Shown one piece after another: positions 7,890-14,037 of a stretch of DNA of 16,908 nucleotides. The position numbers were made by a program, and so were the translations under genes. Numbering within the stretch: the first letter of the stretch is position 1; each line of letters opens with the position of its first letter. The notes beneath the pieces were generated by a model, which did no database searches, had not been told where the DNA came from, and saw only the letters and a list, made by a program, of their open reading frames with translations. This DNA comes from Desulfobulbaceae bacterium UBA2775 (GTDB taxonomy: Bacteria > Desulfobacterota > Desulfobulbia > Desulfobulbales > Desulfocapsaceae): positions 1 to 16,908 of the forward strand of contig DEIL01000321.1 of assembly GCA_002352445.1 (NCBI GenBank). Reading direction: 5' to 3'.

Positions 7890-7902
7890 ACGCACAAGTC
7901 AA
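7875..7902 (-). promoter_or_regulatory. Predicted sigma70-type promoter of the transhydroxylase cluster
   Basis: Read on the minus strand, TTGACT (7902-7897) is followed after 16 nt by TAGAAT (7880-7875). Each box has five of six consensus bases. The implied start near 7868 would leave a leader of about 150 nt before the ATG at 7716. The GAACCA-N8-TGGTTC palindrome overlaps it. Confidence 0.5.
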
Positions 7903-8007
7903 GGCCATTTTACATGTAATATCAGGAAAAAATGTTTCAATTAACCTTTAATATTATAAAGTTATCTTATATGCTGAAAAATTCACCTCTTCACTATTCG
8001 AAATTTC

Positions 8008-8036
8008 TTGACAGAACAAGCGCGACGCTCTATTAA
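8008..8036 (+). promoter_or_regulatory. Predicted sigma70-type promoter of the IclR regulator gene
   Basis: A perfect TTGACA (8008-8013) is followed after exactly 17 nt by TATTAA (8031-8036), which has four of six -10 bases. It reads toward the regulator start at 8131 with a leader of roughly 90 nt. With the minus-strand promoter it makes 7717-8130 a divergent control region; no gene is seen in that gap. Confidence 0.5.
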
Positions 8037-8130
8037 GTTCCAACATGCGAAACGAGGTATACATATTTGAAACAACCACTGAGACCGTGCTTTTCTGAAG
8101 GAAAATTTGGTTTTTGAGAGGGAAGTGGAA

Positions 8131-8913
8131 ATGAAAAATAACACTCAGAAAGCGATAAAACCAGCCAACAGTTCATCGGCCGAAAAGGCTCTGAATATCC
8201 TGCTTGCCTTTGCTCCTTACAATAACGAGATGGGCACCACTGAGCTCGGCAGAAAACTTGGAATCCATAAATCAACCGCCAGCAGATTGATTAAACTCCT
8301 GGTTGCAACAGACTTTCTGCAACAAAACCCTCTCACTAAGAAATATATGCTTGGAAAGTCGGCCTTGAAAATCGGGAACGCGACCACCCGTTCACTGGAC
8401 AGTAAACTTTTGACTGTTTCCCAGCCCTACCTTACCGAACTCTCACAGTTAACAGGTGAAAGTGTTGCTCTGGAGATGCTTACAGGTACCAATGTGGTAC
8501 TTGCACTTCATGTTGAAGGACCAAGCCATATTCGATTTAATTTCCAACAGGGAGAACAGGTACCAATTAACGTTGCAGCCGGTGCCAAAGTAATATTATC
8601 GTGCATTGAGCCAAAACTATTGGAACTTTGTCTCCAGCAGAAATTTACCCGTTTTAATGAATTCACAATTATTGCAAAGAAAACGTACCGGAAACTTCTG
8701 AAGGAAATAAAACAAACCGGTATCGCCTACGATCGAGGTGAACGCTACAGAGATACCCACGCAATGGCCACCCCAATACACAGTCCCGATGGTGCCCCAA
8801 AAGCTGCTGTGGTCATAGCCGGACCGGCTTTTCGCCTGACCGATGAGTTTTTAGAATCTGCAATAATTCCATTGAAGGCAGCAGCCGAAAAAATATCTAA
8901 CCACCTTTTCTAA
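8131..8913 (+). CDS. IclR-family transcriptional regulator
   Basis: A 260-residue regulator. Near the N-terminus stands SSAEKALNILLAF, the usual opening of the IclR winged helix. The helix-turn-helix follows (TTELGRKLGIHKSTASRLIKLL). After a linker helix comes the GAF-like effector domain with ESVALEMLTG, VPINVAAGAKVILS and the family pattern GIAYDRGERYRDTHAMATPI. The translated frame could begin at a TTG at 8107, but the ATG at 8131 has a purine-rich AGAGGGAAGTGGAA upstream and gives the normal length. It is the only convincing plus-strand gene. It is divergent from the transhydroxylase cluster, the standard position for a regulator of an adjacent aromatic or organic-acid pathway. It probably senses the substrate or an intermediate; whether it activates or represses cannot be told. 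Its stop touches the edge of a MITE-like element. Confidence 0.9.
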   Translation: MKNNTQKAIKPANSSSAEKALNILLAFAPYNNEMGTTELGRKLGIHKSTASRLIKLLVATDFLQQNPLTKKYMLGKSALKIGNATTRSLDSKLLTVSQPYLTELSQLTGESVALEMLTGTNVVLALHVEGPSHIRFNFQQGEQVPINVAAGAKVILSCIEPKLLELCLQQKFTRFNEFTIIAKKTYRKLLKEIKQTGIAYDRGERYRDTHAMATPIHSPDGAPKAAVVIAGPAFRLTDEFLESAIIPLKAAAEKISNHLF

Positions 8914-8922
8914 ATATAGAAA

Positions 8923-9168
8923 AGTAGTGTCCGGTTTAGATCTTACAAGAGGATTCATGGGTAACTTTTGGGAGCGTCATCCAGCAAATTTCGTAGTATT
9001 TTCTTAATATTTTCACATTTGATTTGTATCAGTCTTTGCGAGGAACTCGCATGATACAAATTGGATGTGAAAAATATTTGAAAATCAAGAAATCTACTGC
9101 CAAAAGCGGACAAAAGTTACCCATGAATTCGTTTTCGATGCTTTGCAATTTTCTAACTGGACACTACT
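8923..9168. mobile_element. MITE-like palindromic element with terminal inverted repeats
   Basis: A 246-bp sequence that reads nearly the same on both strands. It begins AGTAGTGTCCGGTTTAGA and ends with the complement of AGTAGTGTCCAGTTAGA. Further in, ATTCATGGGTAACTTTTG (left) has its exact complement (right), and the ATATTTTCACAT...TTTGTATCA block does too, with small differences. No ORF of useful size lies inside. The bases GAAA flank both ends (8919-8922 and 9169-9172), consistent with a 4-bp target duplication, though in AT-rich sequence that could be chance. This fits a non-autonomous transposon moved by a transposase elsewhere. It fills most of the gap between the IclR gene and the small membrane-protein gene. 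The right end of the regulator is intact. Confidence 0.7.
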
Positions 9169-9207
9169 GAAATATAATCCTTCTTTATCACCCTCCCGCC
9201 ACTGCAT

Positions 9208-9504
9208 TTAACCCTCAGGCAGTCCATAGCGTGCAGGGTCTCTATAATACTTATGGCTGGGCTCTTTCTCGGTTATCCGTGTATTGAAAAATTGATTAAT
9301 ATCAGCAGGAATATCGGAGAGTGATTTTCCTGTAAAAACATAATAACAACCTCCAACCCCTGCGGCAACCACCAGAAGAATAACTCCTTTCTTCAGCTGT
9401 CCGCGAAGTGTGTCACTGAACAGACAAAGCAGCACGAAAAGAATAAACAGTCCTGTGAGAATATACACCTTATACTCAAAGAATAAATAGAGAACTGAAT
9501 CCAT
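9208..9504 (-). CDS. Small two-helix membrane protein of unknown function
   Basis: A predicted 98-residue protein with two hydrophobic segments, about residues 11-30 (VYILTGLFILFVLLCLF) and 39-58 (KGVILLVVAAGVGGCYYVF). A short basic loop (RGQLKK) lies between them. The polar C-terminal tail of about 40 residues ends DPARYGLPEG. The positive-inside rule would put the loop in the cytoplasm and both ends outside. The ATG at 9504 has GAAGGT about 9 nt upstream. The gene is isolated between a MITE and a gene-free stretch, and I recognise no family. It is the best frame in this region, since the hydrophobic pattern is regular, but a chance ORF is not excluded. Confidence 0.6.
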   Translation of the reverse strand: MDSVLYLFFEYKVYILTGLFILFVLLCLFSDTLRGQLKKGVILLVVAAGVGGCYYVFTGKSLSDIPADINQFFNTRITEKEPSHKYYRDPARYGLPEG

Positions 9505-9819
9505 GATATTGTACCTTCGGTCAACTTAATGGTGTCACAAAAACTCACCTGCTTTGTCATGCTGGTGCAGGAGCAAATCATTAACATAATGAAATAACAA
9601 CATTTCATCATGCACCAGAATAACGAAATAGCGAAACATCCGGATTTTACCGGTTCAGTAAAAATGATATGGGATAATGACCCGGAAATCAAATATTCTT
9701 TGTCATTTCTTTATATGAAAGTCATGTTGCTCCCCGGACGGAGAGGGATTCGGGGGGGGGGACCTCGTTGTGAAATTCACTTCATGGATGTTAGTAAGGG
9801 AAGGGCAGAGAGCTTGGAC
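9505..9819. other. Gene-free stretch with a hairpin and a run of ten G
   Basis: No convincing gene is seen here. One hairpin-forming region has CTGGTGCA (9562-9569) and its complement TGCACCAG (9611-9618), with an inner pair ATGAAAT/ATTTCAT at 9589-9595 and 9602-9608. A run of ten G stands at 9752-9761. A plus-strand ORF crosses the stretch, but its product looks random and it runs into the kinase gene antisense. The stretch may be decayed sequence or a former small repeat. Confidence 0.5.
9562..9618. repeat. Nested inverted repeat (possible hairpin)
   Basis: The outer arms CTGGTGCA/TGCACCAG (8 bp) enclose inner arms ATGAAAT/ATTTCAT (7 bp) with a 6-nt loop. Some unpaired sequence lies between the two stems. 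It sits about 60 nt upstream of the small membrane-protein start on the minus strand. It could be a degenerate dispersed repeat; no U-run follows it on either strand. Confidence 0.4.
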
Positions 9820-11292
9820 CTACGCGTTTTTTGCCAGAGGAAAACTCAGAGTGACACTTGTGCCCACCTCCGGACTGGACTCTACATCAATATATCCCTG
9901 ATGGGCTTCGACTACCTCCTTGACCAGGGCCAGACCAAGACCTGAGCCGGTTATATGGCGGGTTGCTTTACCCTTTACCCTGAAAAAACGATCAAAGATA
10001 TGGGGTAAATCTTCCTTACTGATACCTATACCGGAATCTTTAACAGTCAAATTGACAAAGCCACCGGAAATTGCAGTGCTTATTGTGACCTCCCCCCCTT
10101 CAGGGGTGTATTTCACACCATTGGAGACGATATTCATAATCGCTGTACGCATGTGATCATAATCGATATTGAACCACCAGTCCGTCTCACACGGATCATA
10201 TGTCATTGTAATACTTTTACCCTCTGCCTGGGGAGAAGCAATCTCGATCACATCCTTAATAATTTCTGTGCCTCTGACAGGCTCCAGATTAAACACGACT
10301 GTACCACTTTCCAGCTTGGACAGATTCAACAAATTATCAATCAGACTTAAGAGATCTTTGGTTCTGACCGTCATACGTTTATGCAATGCATTGCATGAAT
10401 TCATCTCTTCATACTCACACCCGATCTGAGAGGCATAGATCATCTGCTCAATAGAGGCCAGGGGGGCTTTCAGCTCATGGGCTACCATGGCGACAAAATC
10501 AGACTTCATCCTGTCGATTTCCTTATGGGCACTGATATCTTCAAAGGTTGTTACCGAACCGATCAGCAATCCCTGATCCGAAGTCACCGGTGAACAATGG
10601 GCCCGTAGATATTTACGCGATATTGTACCGGGGACAAACTCACGGGTCACAACAATCGATTTTTTAATAGCTTCTGTAACCATTTCTACCGCTGCCTGGT
10701 CACGAATTGAGGCAGATAAGGGCTTGCCTATAACCGGATCAGTCTGGATCTCCAGAATTTTAATGGCCGCAGGATTATGGTGTACCACCACACTATCCGT
10801 ATCAGTAACCAACACAGCTTCCGCCATACATCCAAAAACAGTTTTAAGTCGACTTTGGGATTTATCAATGGCCTCCAAACCTATTTTTTTCTCTTTGCGC
10901 AACTGCTCAGCTTCTGCCTGCAAGGTAAGCTTTTCGATGGCGCGATCTACAACAACTCGGATATAGTCAGGAGTAAACGGCTTACCCACAAAATCAAATG
11001 CGCCCTGTTTCATCGCAGTTACCGCCTTACTCACAGTAGCAAATCCTGTAATAACTATTACCTGCACATGGGGCTGATTCTCCCGAATCCAGTCCAGCAC
11101 AGCAAAGCCATCGATACCCGGCATCATAAGGTCAGTCAGTACAATATTAAAAGGCTGCTCCTGCAGCAGTTCCAGTCCACGATCACCATCTTCAGCTTTG
11201 ACAACTTCATAACCCATTTTAGAAAGAGCGCGACTTACACCCTCACGGATCACCTTTTCATCATCTATAATCAGTATGCGTGCGTCATCCAT
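9820..11292 (-). CDS. Hybrid signalling protein: receiver - PAS - histidine kinase
   Basis: A soluble 490-residue protein. Residues 1-120 form a receiver domain with the acidic pair at 10-11, phospho-acceptor Asp54 (LTDLMMP), Thr82 and Lys104 (GKPF). A short coiled-coil linker (about 120-150) leads to a PAS domain (about 150-255, AVLVTDTDSVVVHHNPAA). The HisKA helix follows with His272 in VAMVAHELKAPLASI, then a HATPase with the N box NIVSNGVKYTPEGG, DSGIGI and GSGLGLAL. No membrane segments are seen, so it senses a cytoplasmic signal or takes input from another kinase through its receiver. It lies downstream of a single-domain response regulator and of metF in the same direction; the pair probably forms a phosphorelay tied to the C1/energy module. 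No DNA-binding output domain is in the window, so the target is unknown. The ATG at 11292 starts directly at the receiver fold. Confidence 0.92.
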   Translation of the reverse strand: MDDARILIIDDEKVIREGVSRALSKMGYEVVKAEDGDRGLELLQEQPFNIVLTDLMMPGIDGFAVLDWIRENQPHVQVIVITGFATVSKAVTAMKQGAFDFVGKPFTPDYIRVVVDRAIEKLTLQAEAEQLRKEKKIGLEAIDKSQSRLKTVFGCMAEAVLVTDTDSVVVHHNPAAIKILEIQTDPVIGKPLSASIRDQAAVEMVTEAIKKSIVVTREFVPGTISRKYLRAHCSPVTSDQGLLIGSVTTFEDISAHKEIDRMKSDFVAMVAHELKAPLASIEQMIYASQIGCEYEEMNSCNALHKRMTVRTKDLLSLIDNLLNLSKLESGTVVFNLEPVRGTEIIKDVIEIASPQAEGKSITMTYDPCETDWWFNIDYDHMRTAIMNIVSNGVKYTPEGGEVTISTAISGGFVNLTVKDSGIGISKEDLPHIFDRFFRVKGKATRHITGSGLGLALVKEVVEAHQGYIDVESSPEVGTSVTLSFPLAKNA

Positions 11293-11352
11293 AACTGTAT
11301 TCCGAACTATTTTATGCCCTTGAAGTGAACTTTATCTTTCAGCCAATAATCT

Positions 11353-11382
11353 CCCTCGTTCTGATTAACATCAGGACGAGGG
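11353..11382 (-). terminator. Strong hairpin after the response-regulator gene (terminator or attenuator)
   Basis: CCCTCGTT-CTGAT and its complement ATCAG-GACGAGGG form a 13-bp stem with one G-U pair and a 4-nt loop. It starts a few bases after the response-regulator stop (11390) and precedes the hybrid kinase start (11292). On the minus strand the sequence after it is only moderately T-rich (AGATTATT), so this is not a textbook terminator. It may reduce read-through or stabilise the upstream message. Confidence 0.45.
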
Positions 11383-11389
11383 AAAAAGT

Positions 11390-11779
11390 CTATTTTTCCA
11401 GCCAGCTTTTGATTAACTCAAGCAATTCTACAGGTTCTACGGGTTTTGGCATATAGTCCTCAGCTTCACTCTCCAGCATGTCACGATGAGAATATGTGGA
11501 GGTAGTCACTCTTTCTGCAACGGCGGTAAGCAAAATAATCGGAATACCAGAAGTTTCAGGATCACCCTTCAACTTCTCACAGGCCTCATGACCATTCATC
11601 ACCGGCATCATCACATCAAGAACAATGAGATCCGGCTTTTCCTCGGCAACAGCCTCAAGTCCTTCCTGGCCATCATAAGCAACCCGCACATCATAGCCAC
11701 CACTCTCGACAATCACCTTCACCGCTTCAACAAAATCAGGATCATCGTCAACGAGCAGAATTTTCTTTTTTTCAGCCAT
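11390..11779 (-). CDS. Single-domain response regulator (CheY-like)
   Basis: A 129-residue receiver-only protein. It has the acidic cluster DDD at 11-13, phospho-acceptor Asp55 in LIVLDVMMP, switch Thr85 in LLTA and Lys112 in MPKP. The Thr-to-Lys distance is 27 residues, several longer than in CheY, because of an insert (RVTTSTYSHRDMLE). This variant loop may define a partner surface. I chose the ATG at 11779, since GGAGG lies 5 nt upstream. The ATG at 11791 would put the ribosome binding site inside the gene. The gene lies 50 nt downstream of metF in the same direction and upstream of the hybrid kinase. With no output domain, it likely acts by protein-protein contact or as a phosphate relay. 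Confidence 0.9.
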   Translation of the reverse strand: MAEKKKILLVDDDPDFVEAVKVIVESGGYDVRVAYDGQEGLEAVAEEKPDLIVLDVMMPVMNGHEACEKLKGDPETSGIPIILLTAVAERVTTSTYSHRDMLESEAEDYMPKPVEPVELLELIKSWLEK

Positions 11780-11829
11780 TGTTTCCTCCATTATTAGTGA
11801 ATTAGAATTTATTTCTGTACAATCTTACA

Positions 11830-12756
11830 TCATTCAATTATGGGTCTTGGAAGTAGTCCAGCACCACCGATAATTTCGTTCAGTTTCTCCTCCCACTCTA
11901 TCGCCATTACATGAATACCGGCTATCCCTTCCATCTCTTTAAGTTCCTGGATCTGTTCAATACACATCTCGATACCTTTGGCGGCCTGTTTTTCCTTAGG
12001 TTCATCCGCGATACGTTTTACTACCTCATCAGGAATATCCATACCGGCAACCATACGACGCATAAATTTCGCCATGCCTGCTGATTTAAGAGGAGTCACC
12101 CCTGCCAGGATCTTTATCTTCTCAGTCAGCCCATCCCGTTTTGCATCCTCAATATATGTTTTAAATTTCTCCATATTATAAATACACTGGGTCTGGACAA
12201 AATCGGCTCCTGCCTCCATCTTCAGCTTTAAGCGTGGAACCCGTATTTCATAGGGATCTGCAAAAGGGTTCACAGCACAACCGATATAAAAGTCGGGAGC
12301 TCCCTGAAGTTTATCTCCGGAAGGAAATACTCCTTCATCCCGCATGGTTTTTGCCAGATGAATGAGCTGCATTGAGTCGATATCAAAAACATTTTTTGCC
12401 TGCGGATCATCTCCAAATTTCTGGTGATCACCTGAGAGGCAGAGAAGATTTCGTACCCCGAGTGCTGAAGCACCCAGCAGATCAGACTGCAATGCAATAC
12501 GGTTACGATCACGAACCACCATCTGAATAAGCGGATCTATGCCCAGCTCTTTAATCAACATACAACCGGCCAGAGAACTCATCCGTACCACAGCTGTCTG
12601 ATTATCCGTGACGTTACAAGCATCTACATTACCTGCCACAAAAGCCGCCTTTTCCCGTACTATATCGGGATCGGCTCCGCGGGGAGGACCGCATTCTGCA
12701 GTGACAGAAATATGACCCGCATCCAGCACTCTTTTCAGATTACTTTCCGATTTCAT
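11830..12756 (-). CDS. metF: 5,10-Methylenetetrahydrofolate reductase
   Basis: The product has 308 residues, the usual MetF TIM-barrel size. It carries FAD and interconverts methylene-THF and methyl-THF. The N-terminal TAECGPPRG holds Glu21, matching the catalytic Glu28 of E. coli MetF. It is followed by NVTDNQTAVVRMSS, LLCLSGDHQK and DFVQTQCIYN, the usual flavin and folate segments. A longer frame from 12813 exists, but those 19 extra residues overlap metV and do not resemble the family. The ATG at 12756 shares a base with the metV stop (TAATG), and AGGGAGG lies about 10 nt upstream, so translation is coupled. In Desulfobacterota this enzyme serves the methyl branch of the Wood-Ljungdahl pathway, in reductive or oxidative direction. 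It works with MetV and an electron-transfer module rather than with NADH alone. Confidence 0.95.
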   Translation of the reverse strand: MKSESNLKRVLDAGHISVTAECGPPRGADPDIVREKAAFVAGNVDACNVTDNQTAVVRMSSLAGCMLIKELGIDPLIQMVVRDRNRIALQSDLLGASALGVRNLLCLSGDHQKFGDDPQAKNVFDIDSMQLIHLAKTMRDEGVFPSGDKLQGAPDFYIGCAVNPFADPYEIRVPRLKLKMEAGADFVQTQCIYNMEKFKTYIEDAKRDGLTEKIKILAGVTPLKSAGMAKFMRRMVAGMDIPDEVVKRIADEPKEKQAAKGIEMCIEQIQELKEMEGIAGIHVMAIEWEEKLNEIIGGAGLLPRPIIE

Positions 12757-13421
12757 TATATCATGTCCTCCCTGAGAATACGACGCGGGCCGCCGTGCCT
12801 TGCAGAATCCCATCCTTTGTATGGTTTGAGCTTGCCATAGTTATCCATTTGATCCAGGGCCTTCAGACGATCGACGATGAGCTGCCAGCCACATTTAACG
12901 TCTTTATCTATCTCACATATGCCTCGTACCGATCCACCGCACGGCCCATGAAAGAGTGATTTAGCACAGCGGGTTACGGGACAGATACCGCCCGTCAAAT
13001 GTAAAACACAATCTCCACATCCCTGACACCGCTCCGCCCATTCACCCTGACGTTCTGTAACCCCGAGAAAACCAGTATTAATACCGGGCAGCAGTGGTGT
13101 TACAGTGAATTTTTCGGCCAAAAACTGAATCCCGGCCCCACAGGCGATGGAGAGCACCGCCTGGTAATCCTCCACATAGGGACGCATCAGTTCAACATAT
13201 TCCGGATCGCACTGCCTCTCAAGACTCACCTCTTTTATCTCAATCTTTCTGCCACTGGCCTCCCTGGCAAGCCTCAAAGTAGATGCCAGCACCTGCACCT
13301 CTTTTTCCCCACCGACACGACAAACAGTGACACATCCATGACAGCCCGCCACTATAATGTTGTCATATGGTTCAACCATTTCCAAGATTTCTTCAATGGG
13401 TTTTGGTGTTCCTGTAATCAT
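12756..13421 (-). CDS. metV: MetV-type zinc/iron-sulfur partner of methylenetetrahydrofolate reductase
   Basis: A 221-residue cysteine-rich protein of the family found next to metF in acetogens and sulfate reducers (methylene-THF reductase C-terminal/MetV type). The N-terminal GCHGCVTVC has Cys27, 30 and 34, and single Cys lie at 71 and 94. A dense block CQGCGDC...CPVTRC...GPCGG...C with Cys132-177 follows, fitting Zn and Fe-S binding. In Moorella and relatives MetV is needed for MetF activity and passes electrons to the flavin. The start ATG at 13421 overlaps the mvhD stop (ATGA), and its stop overlaps the metF start, so mvhD, metV and metF are translated as one unit. The protein probably sits between MvhD/HdrA and MetF in electron flow. 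No membrane segment is seen. Confidence 0.92.
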   Translation of the reverse strand: MITGTPKPIEEILEMVEPYDNIIVAGCHGCVTVCRVGGEKEVQVLASTLRLAREASGRKIEIKEVSLERQCDPEYVELMRPYVEDYQAVLSIACGAGIQFLAEKFTVTPLLPGINTGFLGVTERQGEWAERCQGCGDCVLHLTGGICPVTRCAKSLFHGPCGGSVRGICEIDKDVKCGWQLIVDRLKALDQMDNYGKLKPYKGWDSARHGGPRRILREDMI

Positions 13422-13873
13422 GCCGCCTCCTCCTGTGATGTTGCTTGGGCAGTGGTTGTTCGGGCTACATTTATCGGGCTTGGCCCCAGTTCGAGTATCT
13501 GCTCTACAAATTCATTAGCATACGCTGCAAACTTTGATCCCTCACCGGCACTCAAATTATACATTCTGATCCGATCCGGGCCAATGTCGATCTTTTCCAG
13601 TATTGCATACACCCGTTCGACACGAGCACGTGCACGGATATTGCCGTTTACGTAATGGCAATCCCCTTCCAGACAGCCAACCACCATTACACCATCTGCA
13701 CCGTTTTCAAATGCTTTCAACAACAACGCTTCATCTATCCTGCCGGTACACGGTAACATAATTATACTAATCGCCGGGGGATAGGATCGCCTCTCCGAAC
13801 CTGCCAGGTCCGCTGCGGAATATGCTCAATGGCGACAGGCAAAAACGATGACATTGGCTGCAAAATCACTCAT
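13418..13873 (-). CDS. mvhD: MvhD-type hydrogenase/heterodisulfide-reductase delta subunit, selenoprotein (in-frame TGA read as Sec16)
   Basis: Read from the ATG at 13873 the gene gives 151 residues, with one TGA at 13828-13826 (residue 16). MvhD is a small [2Fe-2S] protein that hands electrons to HdrA. The full frame matches the family from start to end: VIVFACRHUAYSAADLAG, SYPPAISIIMLPCTGRIDEALLLKAF and GCLEGDCHY. Normal MvhD proteins have Cys at the Sec position (CNWCSYAGADLAG). Retained cysteines are 13, 42, 67 and 72. AAGGAG lies 5 nt before the chosen ATG; another ATG stands directly before it. The sequence on both sides of the TGA is conserved family sequence, and the frame is otherwise intact and coupled to metV by ATGA, so a pseudogene is unlikely. 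Starting at the internal ATG at 13759 would remove the first cluster-binding motif. Selenocysteine MvhD/VhuD relatives are known in methanogens and reported in some Desulfobacterota. Confidence 0.9.
13794..13828 (-). promoter_or_regulatory. Selenocysteine codon TGA with SECIS-like hairpin
   Basis: The TGA is at 13828-13826. Right after it (13812-13796) CGGACCU and AGGUUCG pair as a 7-bp stem with one G-U pair, closed by a GGC loop. Three outer pairs (UCC/GGA) are possible with a bulge. The loop begins 21 nt after the UGA and its first bases are G. This fits the bacterial SECIS rule of a stem-loop within about 16-37 nt and a G in the first loop positions. The fold was made by hand, without an energy calculation. 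Confidence 0.7.
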
Positions 13874-13943
13874 CATTACTCCTTTTCGAACATTATGCCC
13901 TTCGGGCAAATTTAGTACCTCAGAACTATGAAAAATCAAATTT

Positions 13944-14019
13944 ACCACAGAGGACACAGAGAACACTGAGGGACATTTTTTGATATTGTTTTCTCTGTGC
14001 TCTCTGTGTCCTCTGTGGT
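13944..14019. repeat. Long inverted repeat (ACCACAGAGGACACAGAG type) between hdrA and mvhD
   Basis: The two 18-bp arms (13944-13961 and 14002-14019) are perfect complements, and the stem continues imperfectly toward a short loop. Elements with the arm ACCACAGAGGACACAGAG are dispersed in many bacterial genomes. It lies in the 164-nt gap between the HdrA stop (14038) and the mvhD start (13873), which shows no gene. In the transcript it would fold into a long hairpin, which may pause transcription or set the ratio of HdrA to the downstream MvhD, MetV and MetF. Confidence 0.7.
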
Positions 14020-14037
14020 TTTAAAAAACCTTATTTG

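Noticed and set aside
7890..7915. Sigma54-like promoter (TGGCC...TTGTGC) on the minus strand
   Set aside because: The GG to GC distance is 11 rather than 10 and the GCA end is poor; the overlapping sigma70 boxes are better. No sigma54 activator is nearby.
8905..8924. Palindrome CTTTTCTA-AATA-TAGAAAAG at the IclR stop as a terminator
   Set aside because: The stem is almost all A/T, overlaps the stop codon and crosses the MITE border. It is more likely chance in AT-rich sequence.
9610..9945. Plus-strand 111-residue ORF
   Set aside because: Random-looking composition, spans the ten-G run and runs antisense into the kinase gene. No ribosome binding site or family resemblance.
12757..12813. Extended metF start at 12813
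   Set aside because: The extra residues overlap metV and do not look like MetF. The ATG at 12756 has a good site and a TAATG coupling with the metV stop.
13418..13759. Short 113-residue MvhD starting at the internal ATG 13759
   Set aside because: It lacks the conserved N-terminal CxxC region and has no good ribosome binding site. The longer frame with one TGA fits the family along its whole length.
13826..13828. mvhD as a pseudogene broken by a nonsense mutation
   Set aside because: The TGA stands exactly where the family has a redox Cys, the rest of the frame is intact, the RBS and metV overlap are kept, and a SECIS-like hairpin follows. A random stop would rarely meet all of these.
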